This document shows positions 24,240 to 31,645 of a stretch of 64,000 nt of DNA, piece after piece. The stretch is taken from IMG/VR virus record IMGVR_UViG_3300035181_000829, positions 26,232 to 90,231 of that record; one strand, written 5' to 3'. The DNA comes from a virus. The notes beneath the pieces were generated by a model. The model was not told the DNA's origin, ran no database searches, and saw only the letters and a list, made by a program, of their open reading frames with translations. The translations under genes and the position numbers were made by a program. Positions within the stretch are counted from its first letter, which is position 1, and the number at the start of each line of letters is the position of its first letter.

Positions 24240-24444
24240 TAGCGAAGTTTACACTATGCGTAGTGAACGCAAAAGAGATGTTATAGAACAAAGAAAGCAA
24301 TGACTTAAAAAATAAGTCGTTATATGCACAATGACTTTATCTTGGATTTTATTATAGTGGGGCTACCTATAGCCTGTCTATCGGTTTACCCCGCGTTTGT
24401 CGCCATAGGCTGCGTTGTATCCCATTTCAGTATTATCAAATGGA

Positions 24445-24786
24445 TCAGTTGCCGTAGAATACTATCCATAGAATGCTTGACGCCACGGTGATCGTAATGC
24501 CAGTAAAGATGCCGAGGAAGAAAACCACGTTGACTACTACGGTGCTATGTTTGTTAGGTCTATCTAGCTTTGGTAGTTCTGGTGGGTAGACCCGCGTATG
24601 TGGTGTATATTCTATCTCCCCGCGATCCATTTCATACCGCGACCTGAAATCAGGGTGTTTCATTTCGGTTTCTGTTATCAGCAGACGCCGGTGATCCCGT
24701 ATTACCTTTGCGAGCGCGGGTATAAGGTTCTTGGATACCTCGTTCTCTCTCATGCGCAAATGGCAATATTCGTTATATTCTTCCAT
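24445..24786 (-). CDS. C-terminal single-pass membrane protein
   Basis: 113 residues. The first 75 are charged and soluble (MEEYNEYCHLRMRENEVSKN, KVIRDHRRLLITETEMKHPD); the end VVNVVFFLGIFTGITITVAS SILWIVFYGN is a membrane anchor. It is the last gene before the candidate origin region. Function unknown. Confidence 0.6.
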   Translation of the reverse strand: MEEYNEYCHLRMRENEVSKNLIPALAKVIRDHRRLLITETEMKHPDFRSRYEMDRGEIEYTPHTRVYPPELPKLDRPNKHSTVVVNVVFFLGIFTGITITVASSILWIVFYGN

Positions 24787-24845
24787 CTGTTAATTCGATC
24801 CTAACGGAGTGCGGCTACTTTATTCGGCATACTATCTATCTATTA

Positions 24846-25052
24846 TCATACCTCTGGTGTTTCATGCTCAAACTTGTCTCTGTAGTAGATTGCCATATGA
24901 CGGCTTACCCCGCAAACGACAGGTCGCGCTTGGCCGTAGAATACCATATTCCCCTGTTGTTTGATGTTTTCAACGTCTTTCACACGAAAGACGGCCCAAC
25001 TGTAAATACTGTCGCCGTCATAGCGCCGGATCGTGAATACTTTCTTTGTCAT
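24846..25052 (-). CDS. Small unknown protein
   Basis: 68 residues: MTKKVFTIRRYDGDSIYSWA, VFRVKDVENIKQQGN, ending FEHETPEV. It is spaced 2 nt from the upstream gene. Function unknown. Confidence 0.6.
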   Translation of the reverse strand: MTKKVFTIRRYDGDSIYSWAVFRVKDVENIKQQGNMVFYGQARPVVCGVSRHMAIYYRDKFEHETPEV

Positions 25053-25054
25053 GT

Positions 25055-25396
25055 TTACTCCCCGCGCCGCGCGTGCATTCCGGCGCTATCTATTGCCATC
25101 CATGCGTCGTCCCACGGATACCCCCGCGCGCACGGTCCATCTTGTCTTTTGCTGAACGCAGCGTCCTTGAACGGGGTTGCGAGCATGTCACGCAAAAGGA
25201 CCGTCCCGCCGTTCTCCAACCAAGTCTCGAAGTTAGAGGCGTAGAAGGCATCATCCATCGACTTCTGGATAATGGCACGCCAAAGAGGCAGCGCGTGTGC
25301 GCGGCTGACATGCTGATCATCTGGTTGGGCGTTGAGCATTTCTTCGATGCGGTCGAACACCTGATGGCAGGTAGGATTGTCTGGACGGCGAATCAT
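25055..25396 (-). CDS. Small unknown protein
   Basis: 113 residues: MIRRPDNPTCHQVFDRIEEM then FYASNFETWLENGGTVLLRD, ending AGMHARRGE. Start and upstream stop overlap. Function unknown. Confidence 0.6.
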   Translation of the reverse strand: MIRRPDNPTCHQVFDRIEEMLNAQPDDQHVSRAHALPLWRAIIQKSMDDAFYASNFETWLENGGTVLLRDMLATPFKDAAFSKRQDGPCARGYPWDDAWMAIDSAGMHARRGE

Positions 25397-25581
25397 CAGT
25401 CAATCTCCCATGTCGTGCGCCAGCCTGCGAGCTTTACTACACGCTCTGACTTGACTTGCTTGCGGTCGGGATTGGCAGCTATCAACCTACGCATTTCAGC
25501 GTCCGAAATGCGTCTGCCATTGAGGTAGTAACGAAGGCGATAGAGGTTGCCCCACTTCGATGCTGTCTCAACAAGTTTCAT
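25396..25581 (-). CDS. Small basic protein
   Basis: 61 residues: MKLVETASKWGNLYRLRYYL, NGRRISDAEMRRLIAANP, ending WRTTWEID. NLYRLRYYLNGRRIS looks like a beta hairpin followed by a helix. Function unknown. Confidence 0.6.
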   Translation of the reverse strand: MKLVETASKWGNLYRLRYYLNGRRISDAEMRRLIAANPDRKQVKSERVVKLAGWRTTWEID

Positions 25582-25586
25582 TTGAT

Positions 25587-26057
25587 TTATCCTTGCTTAC
25601 GGCGAGCGAACCGAGCATACGGATGGAAGTCACCGCCCGTATTTTTGTCAATGAGGAATGCTTGCATGACGGGTTGCCCGTCATGGTTGTCGTTCAAGAT
25701 ACCATTGTTGTCATAGACGCCGTTGAATTCGCAGGCGACGACATTGAGGTGTGCTACCAAACACTTCGCAACGCTGATCGATTCAGACAAGAGGATCGAG
25801 TCATACTCCTGCGTGAGCGAAAGCATGACATTGTGGTCATAGTTGATAGAAATTTCTTCGAACACGTCGTTGTCGCGAAACACCGAATCAAGCACGAACG
25901 CAGCCGCTCCTGTATTCACGAAGTTGTCAGAATCAATCTCGAAAATATCTTTGACACACATAGCACCGAATTCATTCCTCTCTAGGAAGATTGCGCGAAC
26001 AACGCGCTTGGTTTTTTTGTCGAAAGAGGTGATTCCACAATCTATGATGAGTTTCAT
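25587..26057 (-). CDS. Unknown protein
   Basis: 156 residues: MKLIIDCGITSFDKKTKRVV, then FVNTGAAAFVLDSVFRDNDV and a C-terminal HPYARFARRKQG. CGGAGCAAACC precedes the ATG, and an exact palindrome lies 72 nt upstream in a leader like cassettes A-C. Function unknown. Confidence 0.65.
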   Translation of the reverse strand: MKLIIDCGITSFDKKTKRVVRAIFLERNEFGAMCVKDIFEIDSDNFVNTGAAAFVLDSVFRDNDVFEEISINYDHNVMLSLTQEYDSILLSESISVAKCLVAHLNVVACEFNGVYDNNGILNDNHDGQPVMQAFLIDKNTGGDFHPYARFARRKQG

Positions 26058-26129
26058 TCTGGTTTGCTCCGTTTGCTTGCGCGGTTACGTTCCGCGTATA
26101 TGTAGGGTAAACCCGTTACTTCTTCGTTG

Positions 26130-26139
26130 CAATCGATTG
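26130..26139. repeat. CAATCGATTG site
   Basis: Exact copy in leader D, 72 nt before the ATG at 26057. Confidence 0.95.
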
Positions 26140-26177
26140 TAGCATATCAAGAAGGCGATTGTAGCATATCAAGAAGG
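26134..26177. repeat. 22-bp tandem duplication
   Basis: Two perfect copies (26134-26155 and 26156-26177) of a unit beginning CGATTGTAGCATATCAAGAA. The first copy's left edge lies inside the palindrome CAATCGATTG. Confidence 0.9.
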
Positions 26178-26609
26178 CCATGAATCATCGTTGGATTTCA
26201 GCGTTAGGTGCACAAGGCCAATACAGTTGCACTGAACAAATAGAGATGTAGTCTTTGATCTTATTACCTTCGCGGTGCCATCGCAGTTAGGACAAGCGAA
26301 CCTAAGTGTTTCCCCCGCCATCACCGGCCTTGGCACATGTCCGATAACATTTGACAAAAGCACTTGACTTTGAGAAACGTAGTCATCCCATTCTGCCCGT
26401 TCATTGGCAGTAAATTCCTTTCGGCCATTACAAGGCTTGATCAACGCAGGTGGATTAGGCAAGCACTTGAGAACAATGTCATTCTCGCCAAGCAATTGCA
26501 TGTCACACTTTGGCCCACCTTCATGGTGGTAGAAACGACAGTGGTGTGTCGCGTGCAGAGGCATAGCCTGTGAATGGTATTTGGCTCTGTGTTTCTTTAC
26601 CATGGGCAT
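26169..26609 (-). CDS. Zinc-motif unknown protein
   Basis: 146 residues. N-terminal MPMVKKHRAKYHSQAMPLHA with many histidines, and a C-terminal FACPNCDGTAKV ... FVQCNCIG that fits a zinc ribbon of the CxxC...CxC kind. ATG at 26603 is also possible. It lies 3 nt after the preceding stop. Function unknown. Confidence 0.6.
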   Translation of the reverse strand: MPMVKKHRAKYHSQAMPLHATHHCRFYHHEGGPKCDMQLLGENDIVLKCLPNPPALIKPCNGRKEFTANERAEWDDYVSQSQVLLSNVIGHVPRPVMAGETLRFACPNCDGTAKVIRSKTTSLFVQCNCIGLVHLTLKSNDDSWPS

Positions 26610-26612
26610 GAT

Positions 26613-27140
26613 TCAGTTCATCAGTGGGGGACGGGGGCGGGGGCCGCAAACTTCTTCGCAATACTTGGCTTCTTCCGGCGTCATCGCATCATTGTAGGTT
26701 TTGGGAAGTATGGTCGAGAACAGTGCGAGCGGCCCTACAAATGACTTTCTGCGTTCATCGGGTATGTCCGTCTCCTCAAGTCTGCTAAGAGTAACCGAGC
26801 CATCATCCTTATATTCGAGGATGGACGTAAAGATGCGCACAGCGGAATCGATAACATGCACATAAACAAGGTTGGGCTGGGCCGTCATGTTGGCGGGATC
26901 AACGCGAATGCCATGAATGAAACCAACAAGTTTGCGAATCCGCATCCACTTCAATGCAAGCGCAAGCTTGTCGAAGAAAGGTAAGGTAGACACGAAGTCG
27001 GCGTTAGCTGGGGCGGGGAAGATGATCTTCTTCTCTTGCATGTTGATTGCAATGAACACGGGATCAGCCCGCGTATGTGTCTCGATACATCTCAGCACTT
27101 CATCGTATAGTTCAACAACCTCTTTGGGAAAATCGCTCAT
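26613..27140 (-). CDS. Unknown protein
   Basis: 175 residues: MSDFPKEVVELYDEVLRCIE, IRKLVGFIHGIRVDPANMTA, a mixed alpha/beta protein ending GPRPRPPLMN. The start overlaps the previous stop as ATGA. No family recognised. Confidence 0.6.
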   Translation of the reverse strand: MSDFPKEVVELYDEVLRCIETHTRADPVFIAINMQEKKIIFPAPANADFVSTLPFFDKLALALKWMRIRKLVGFIHGIRVDPANMTAQPNLVYVHVIDSAVRIFTSILEYKDDGSVTLSRLEETDIPDERRKSFVGPLALFSTILPKTYNDAMTPEEAKYCEEVCGPRPRPPLMN

Positions 27141-27364
27141 TCCGTTTTCACTTTCGTTTGAACCCGCCCGCCGACATATGTATGCGCAACGATGATCAGG
27201 CGTTTTTCTTCGACAGGAAGTTCGTTGGCATCAAACACAACGAATCGTCTACCAGATTCGTCTGTCTGCACATGCAGCCGCACTTGGCGCTCGCCGGTCG
27301 ATTGGCCGTTGAACGTTTTGCGGACAGTGAAGCCCTCGATGGGTGGTCCGTCATTTCGTGCCAT
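27137..27364 (-). CDS. Small beta-rich protein
   Basis: 75 residues: MARNDGPPIEGFTVRKTFNG, QVRLHVQTDESGRRFVVFDA, ending RVQTKVKTE. It is coupled to the next gene by ATGA. Function unknown. Confidence 0.6.
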   Translation of the reverse strand: MARNDGPPIEGFTVRKTFNGQSTGERQVRLHVQTDESGRRFVVFDANELPVEEKRLIIVAHTYVGGRVQTKVKTE

Positions 27365-27415
27365 GGTTTGCTCCAGATGGTTCGAGGGTGAGGACGGGTA
27401 TGATGTTGCAGGGGG

Positions 27416-27727
27416 TCATTTCGATACCCCGCGAAACTCATGGCAGGTGATACGGCGGGGGTTTGCCTCCTTATCAGCATCTTCCTTAGAAAAGTAATGA
27501 ACTCGGGAAAGTCCATTTGGATACTCATTCACCCAGATCGTCTGGGGCTCGCGGACCTCGACGATATAAGGGATACCATGATACATAAAATCGCGGTCGG
27601 TCTGCACGGTAATCCAATTACCGCCATTATTCACTTTCCACAGAAGCGGATGAGAGCCGCCCATGCTGCCATCCAAGAATTTGGCTTCGTTACCGCACAG
27701 CACGGTCTTGTATTTCTTCTCGGTCAT
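27416..27727 (-). CDS. MTEKKYKTVL paralogue 1
   Basis: 103 residues, about half identical to the adjacent upstream gene: MTEKKYKTVLCGNEAKFLDG, MGGSHPLLWKVNNGGNW, TDRDFMYHGIPYIVEVREPQ, ending CHEFRGVSK. The two are a tandem duplication, with the stop of one overlapping the start of the other. Function unknown. Confidence 0.7.
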   Translation of the reverse strand: MTEKKYKTVLCGNEAKFLDGSMGGSHPLLWKVNNGGNWITVQTDRDFMYHGIPYIVEVREPQTIWVNEYPNGLSRVHYFSKEDADKEANPRRITCHEFRGVSK

Positions 27728-28050
27728 TTCACCACCTCACGAAACTCGCGGCAGGCGATGCGATCGAAGCCTGCAACAATATCAGCCTCTTTTTTCGTGG
27801 TATAACTAGCTTGGGCAAGACCAGTTGGATAATCGTTTATCCATCGTGTTAGAGGCTCGCGTGTTAGAGGCTCGCGGACCTCGACAATGCAGGGTTTGCC
27901 GTAATGCAAAAAATCACGGTCGGTGCGAAGGATATACCACTCACCCTCTACAAGAGCCTTCCACAGAAGCGGATGCTTTCCACCCATATTGTCATCCAGC
28001 AATACGGTTTTGTGGCCGTGAAGCACGGTCTTGTATTTCTTCTCGGTCAT
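27724..28050 (-). CDS. MTEKKYKTVL paralogue 2
   Basis: 108 residues: MTEKKYKTVLHGHKTVLLDD, MGGKHPLLWKALVEGEW, TDRDFLHYGKPCIVEVREPL, then an extra LTREPLTR from a short internal duplication, ending CREFREVVK. Paralogue of the next gene downstream. Function unknown. Confidence 0.7.
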   Translation of the reverse strand: MTEKKYKTVLHGHKTVLLDDNMGGKHPLLWKALVEGEWYILRTDRDFLHYGKPCIVEVREPLTREPLTRWINDYPTGLAQASYTTKKEADIVAGFDRIACREFREVVK

Positions 28051-28394
28051 TTCATTTCTCCGGGGAATGTGAGATTGTGTTCCATAGCAAGCTGTTTGGC
28101 CTTCTTGAGGAAGTCACAAAGGTCATCTGCGCCGTCATGCACAAATTGTAGCTCGACGCAGAATTCAGTTTCTGGGGCTAGTTCCAGCGCCAGTTCATCA
28201 TCGGGGAAATACCGAACGATATTTTCAACAAGGGCGCACTTGGCTTCGTCATACTTGGTGCGCTGCTCGTCTGTCATCAACTGACCGATGGCGCAGCCTG
28301 CGGTGTAAGAGCATCTGCAATTTTCACCATATCCTAGCCTGCCTTGCGCCATGAGGCCAAGGATTGCCTTGTCAAAGATTTCCTGTTTGGTCAT
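28047..28394 (-). CDS. Small acidic protein
   Basis: 115 residues: MTKQEIFDKAILGLMAQGRL, CRCSYTAGCAIGQLMTDEQR, ending EHNLTFPGEMK. The C-x-C-x5-GCAIG segment resembles small phage proteins that start with the same QxIFDxAxxGLxxQG pattern. It overlaps the preceding gene by 23 nt. Role unknown. Confidence 0.6.
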   Translation of the reverse strand: MTKQEIFDKAILGLMAQGRLGYGENCRCSYTAGCAIGQLMTDEQRTKYDEAKCALVENIVRYFPDDELALELAPETEFCVELQFVHDGADDLCDFLKKAKQLAMEHNLTFPGEMK

Positions 28395-28752
28395 CCTTCG
28401 ACTCCTTCAAAGGGATAATCGCCATTTTCCCCGGCTTAGTCATCCACGGCTGCAATACAATTGATTGTAGCCAATCCTGAGGCGTAGGGATCAGCCCAGC
28501 GCAATCTTCCCGCACATGCTGTTCCCCGATGAACCGAACTGGTATTTGTTTGCCATCCGAGTTGGTGATCGTCACCCCAAACACGCGCTCGGCTTCGAAG
28601 ATGCCATGCGTGTGATGGCGCAATGCCCGATGCCGGAAATCGGGCACAAGTTCTTTGGTGGCATCGAACCAGTTATGGATCGGAAGATAATCTTCTGCCT
28701 TGCCGCCGAACTTATGAACCGAAGACAGTGCATGATGATGCGGATGAGCCAT
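28372..28752 (-). CDS. DUF6915-like phage protein
   Basis: 126 residues from ATG 28752: MAHPHHHALSSVHKFGGKAE then DYLPIHNWFDATKELVPDFR and HRALRHHTHGIFEAERVFG. I recognise this conserved layout (SSVxKxGG, DYxxIHxxFD, DxRHRALRHH) from small phage and bacterial proteins annotated as DUF6915; no activity is known. A variant site, CAATTGATTG, is read as LQSIV near the end. Confidence 0.7.
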   Translation of the reverse strand: MAHPHHHALSSVHKFGGKAEDYLPIHNWFDATKELVPDFRHRALRHHTHGIFEAERVFGVTITNSDGKQIPVRFIGEQHVREDCAGLIPTPQDWLQSIVLQPWMTKPGKMAIIPLKESKDDQTGNL

Positions 28753-28765
28753 CAGATGTTCTCCT

Positions 28766-29218
28766 TCAGAATGAGTCGCTGCTGCTGATCGTCTCAATCA
28801 CGTTTTCATTGTGATCGAGTTTCAGCTCATCTTCGGGGAGCAGCCATTCGAACTCACCTTGGCCCCCCTCATTGTTCTCGAAACCCGGATGCGTGGACAT
28901 CAGCAAGTCCCAGAACATTTCTTGCAAGGCATTATGAACGCTGTCCACGGCTAACACTCCCGGCCTCGTGTCTGTAAGAGAAGACACCTTCTTCCAAAGG
29001 ACTTCATCGAGTCTTTTGAATCCATCCGTGCCGCCGAAAATATCCAGATCATCAATCTGCCCGCTGTCCCCATAACCGCTATAGGTGCAGGTTACCCGGA
29101 TTACCCCAAGGCCTGTCAGGATCGTGTGCAGGAGCTTGCGATTAGCCAAGGCCACTCTCAGTCTCTGGTTCTGCTTCGCATCCCAGTCTTTCATGAAATC
29201 AGTCACTTGGTCCGTCAT
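28766..29218 (-). CDS. DUF6878-like protein
   Basis: 150 residues. The segment VTCTYSGYGDSGQIDDLDIF matches the GxGDSGQI core of the uncharacterised DUF6878 family, followed by helices and an acidic end (EFEWLLPEDELKLDHNENV). It lies 13 nt upstream of the DUF6915-like gene; the two kinds may work together, but no role is known. Confidence 0.65.
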   Translation of the reverse strand: MTDQVTDFMKDWDAKQNQRLRVALANRKLLHTILTGLGVIRVTCTYSGYGDSGQIDDLDIFGGTDGFKRLDEVLWKKVSSLTDTRPGVLAVDSVHNALQEMFWDLLMSTHPGFENNEGGQGEFEWLLPEDELKLDHNENVIETISSSDSF

Positions 29219-29331
29219 GGTTCTTTCTCTCTTTCTCTTTAGTTTAGGGGCGTTTGTTTCTTAGCGTTTCCGTAATTAGAATGATATGACGCTGCTAATT
29301 TACCGCAGGATGCCTTGCGGCACAATACGGT

Positions 29332-29550
29332 TTATGACTGAGAAGACGCGATGATTGCAGCATTTAGCTTACCAAGTTCAACGTCCGTTTCGTCAAGCCG
29401 CCGACGCAGATCGGAAAGCGCATACTTGGCTGGGCCTTCGTAGTGTGGCCCACGTCTTTTCATCATGTCTTCATACTGCGCGATGTTGTCAAGCAGGTGC
29501 AACCTGTTCTCACGAAGCTGATCACGCCTGCTAATAATATTCGCCAGCAT
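29332..29550 (-). CDS. Small coiled-coil protein
   Basis: 72 residues, nearly all charged helix: MLANIISRRDQLRENRLHLL then YALSDLRRRLDETDVELGKL. One nucleotide separates it from the secreted protein upstream. Function unknown. Confidence 0.6.
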   Translation of the reverse strand: MLANIISRRDQLRENRLHLLDNIAQYEDMMKRRGPHYEGPAKYALSDLRRRLDETDVELGKLNAAIIASSQS

Positions 29551-29551
29551 A

Positions 29552-29884
29552 TCAGTTGCCGTTGATCGATTTCATGCAGGCGTTATACCACCACGCCTCG
29601 GTTTCGTTTTCGGTCTGCTTTTTCAGATCGTCGCTGTTGTAGATCGGCCCGGCGTAGACCTTGCTGACGACCGCCCGAAGCAACTTGGTCAGGTCCGGGT
29701 CAGTGGAGGTCTTGTCGATGATGTTCAACGTATCAATGATCGACGTATTGGATTGGTGCGCTTTCTCGGTCGCGTTGGCAACCATTGCGAGATTGCGACA
29801 CGCAGTTTCATCCGCGTGAAGCGGGCCGGATACACCGCACATTGCGATGGAAAGCAACACGGCGAATTTGGTAGAACTTTTCAT
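29552..29884 (-). CDS. Secreted small protein
   Basis: 110 residues with a signal peptide: MKSSTKFAVLLSIAMCGVSG then PLHA, cleavage expected before DETACRN. The mature part is helical with two cysteines that could pair (C33 and C104). It should reach the periplasm, so superinfection exclusion or lysis control are possible but unproven. An exact palindrome lies 31 nt upstream of the ATG, with TTGCGT 17 nt before its TACAAT. Confidence 0.65.
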   Translation of the reverse strand: MKSSTKFAVLLSIAMCGVSGPLHADETACRNLAMVANATEKAHQSNTSIIDTLNIIDKTSTDPDLTKLLRAVVSKVYAGPIYNSDDLKKQTENETEAWWYNACMKSINGN

Positions 29885-29915
29885 TGTGGCTCCATTGGGT
29901 TGGGGTTATGCCGTG

Positions 29916-29925
29916 CAATCGATTG
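29916..29925. repeat. CAATCGATTG site
   Basis: Exact copy, 31 nt before the secreted protein's ATG. Confidence 0.95.
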
Positions 29926-30100
29926 TAAGCCCGCTACTAGGATAACGCAAGACGATTGGAGGATACTGGAAGTAAGGGTGGAATAGACGGGTTTTCCGTT
30001 CTTGGAACGTCGTTGTAGGGGCTATTTTAGGCGATTTTAAGGCCAATGTCGGTGGTGCCCGCTAGGGTGGTAGCTTGAGAGACGGGAAACCAGTGTATGA

Positions 30101-30331
30101 TCAAGCCGTGACGCTTTCGAAGAAGGCTTCAAGCTCTCGGGGGTTGGCATCCGCCGTGGCGTAGTTCATCATCATCGCAAAGGCAATGTAGCCTTTACGA
30201 TGGTCAGGTATCATCCTGAAAACATCGCGTGCTTTCGCTTTCTGACCATTTTCGTAGGCCATGAGAATTTCCGCCGCGAGGTCTTGCAACGCCTCAAGTG
30301 TGCGGTCGTTAACGAGGCCGGTGACACTCAT
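30101..30331 (-). CDS. Small helical protein
   Basis: 76 residues: MSVTGLVNDRTLEALQDLAA, AYENGQKAKARDVFRMIPDH, ending LEAFFESVTA. Coupled to the preceding gene by ATGA. Function unknown. The 216 bp after it, to 29885, hold a palindrome and no gene. Confidence 0.6.
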   Translation of the reverse strand: MSVTGLVNDRTLEALQDLAAEILMAYENGQKAKARDVFRMIPDHRKGYIAFAMMMNYATADANPRELEAFFESVTA

Positions 30332-30702
30332 ACTTTTATTCTTTCTTGAATGAGCTTGACAAGCATGTCCTTGCGCATGAGCAAGGACATGTCGGCGAAG
30401 TTGTTAGGCCCACCCGTATAGTCCCGCAGTCCATTGCAGGACCGGAACAAAATGTCCTGCGTGTGATCACGCCATGGAGCATGACTGACCTGCACATAGA
30501 GCTTCTCCATGTGCAAGGTAACCTCGCCGCTGACCGCGATGCCGCCTTTGTTGCTGCGAACATCATACGCACCGTAGCGCAGGGTCAGTAACTTGCCGAG
30601 TTCTTTCAGTTGCTTTCTGGCCTCACGATGGAAAGCTTCTTTGTTTACCGGCTCATAATCGCACACTGCGATCAGAGTCTCGTAGGGATCGGCTTTTGAC
30701 AT
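30328..30702 (-). CDS. Unknown protein
   Basis: 124 residues: MSKADPYETLIAVCDYEPVN, REARKQLKELGKLLTLRYGA, a beta hairpin (IAVSGEVTLHMEKLYVQVSH), ending VKLIQERIKV. No family recognised. Confidence 0.6.
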   Translation of the reverse strand: MSKADPYETLIAVCDYEPVNKEAFHREARKQLKELGKLLTLRYGAYDVRSNKGGIAVSGEVTLHMEKLYVQVSHAPWRDHTQDILFRSCNGLRDYTGGPNNFADMSLLMRKDMLVKLIQERIKV

Positions 30703-30708
30703 GACATA

Positions 30709-31194
30709 TCAATCCTTAAATTTGAGCATGGTTCTCGGGTGGTTGCGGATTTCGGCTCCTAATTCCCGCGCTTTCTCGACATAGGTATCAAGATGCACAA
30801 AGGACATGGCATGAACTTCGCCCTTGTCTATCCGAGCCGGGTCGTCAACAGCGACCATCGGTAGTCCGACGCTTTTGATCACATTCGGCATTTTACGAAT
30901 ATCAATGAGCGTGACGCCGCAGTGCTCAACAAGGACGCGGGTCAGTGCCCATTCATCCCACGGGGCGTAACCGCTGTGCGTCTTGTTTTTCATGTGGATG
31001 GTGGTCCCGCCGAAGCCGCACGACACGTAGCAATCCGGCGTCCTGATGGCGTAGCGGATGGTTTCAAGGTTGCTACGAAGCGTCCGGTGCTCTAGCTTGA
31101 CCGCATCGGTAACCTCGCCGAACTGGCGCAGTTGCGCATGATACCACCAGTTCTGCGCTTCGTCTCTAAGCGGCTTGAGGATGCTGGTATTCAT
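30709..31194 (-). CDS. Unknown protein
   Basis: 161 residues from ATG 31194, which overlaps the previous stop as ATGA: MNTSILKPLRDEAQNWWYHA, CYVSCGFGGTTIHMKNKTHS, ending NHPRTMLKFKD. The layout (helix, then beta segments with GTTIHMKNKTHSGYAPWDEW) resembles the neighbour at 30328 (VQVSHAPWRDH), so they may be distant relatives. Function unknown. Confidence 0.6.
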   Translation of the reverse strand: MNTSILKPLRDEAQNWWYHAQLRQFGEVTDAVKLEHRTLRSNLETIRYAIRTPDCYVSCGFGGTTIHMKNKTHSGYAPWDEWALTRVLVEHCGVTLIDIRKMPNVIKSVGLPMVAVDDPARIDKGEVHAMSFVHLDTYVEKARELGAEIRNHPRTMLKFKD

Positions 31195-31568
31195 TTCTTC
31201 CCCCACTTTTCCTCGTAGTGGCGAATCTCCATCCGCGCTGCCTTGATGTGGAAGATGCGCATCGAATGCGCTTTGCACAGGTATCCGGTAAAAACCTTGT
31301 GCTCGATAAATTCCATGACAGACTCGGGACTGTCGTCGGACATCATCGTGAATGCCGCGAGGCGTTCAACGAGAACGTTGAGAAGTTCCTTGCCGACCTG
31401 ATGGGCAATGTCTTCATCTGACACATCGATGGGGCTAGGTGCCGCTTGCTTGGTTTCAAACAGTTCAACGATGAACTTGTTGAGGTCATACTTGCGAGCG
31501 TGTGACACATGCAAGCAGGCAAGCCTAAGCGCATTTTGCGCTTTGATAATTTCGTCTAAGCTGTCCAT
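31191..31568 (-). CDS. Small helical protein
   Basis: 125 residues from ATG 31568: MDSLDEIIKAQNALRLACLH, DEDIAHQVGKELLNVLVERL, ending EIRHYEEKWGKK. An exact palindrome is 45 nt upstream. Function unknown. Confidence 0.6.
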   Translation of the reverse strand: MDSLDEIIKAQNALRLACLHVSHARKYDLNKFIVELFETKQAAPSPIDVSDEDIAHQVGKELLNVLVERLAAFTMMSDDSPESVMEFIEHKVFTGYLCKAHSMRIFHIKAARMEIRHYEEKWGKK

Positions 31569-31613
31569 TCCCGGTGCTCCGTTGGTGAATGCTACGCTGT
31601 AGGCATAGCGTAG

Positions 31614-31623
31614 CAATCGATTG
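31614..31623. repeat. CAATCGATTG site
   Basis: Exact copy, in AGCAATCGATTGCA, 45 nt before the ATG at 31568. Confidence 0.95.
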
Positions 31624-31645
31624 CAAGGGGCACAAGCTGATTATA

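Larger units (their letters stand above)
23572..24444. other. Gene-free AT-rich region, candidate origin
   Basis: About 870 bp without genes, the longest such stretch here. It holds three 90-bp tandem repeats, a run of AT-rich sequence near 24120-24170 (TATTACTATATATACTATC), three CCCGCGAT words at 24170-24225 and an exact palindrome at 24230. Repeats next to AT-rich DNA are typical of replication origins; this is inference. Confidence 0.5.
26058..26177 (-). promoter_or_regulatory. Leader cassette D with duplicated half-site
   Basis: On the minus strand: two copies of a 22-bp unit (26134-26177), the exact palindrome 26130-26139, TTGCAACGAAGAAGT, and CGGAGCAAA before the ATG at 26057. The second copy of the unit keeps only half of the palindrome. 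Confidence 0.6.
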
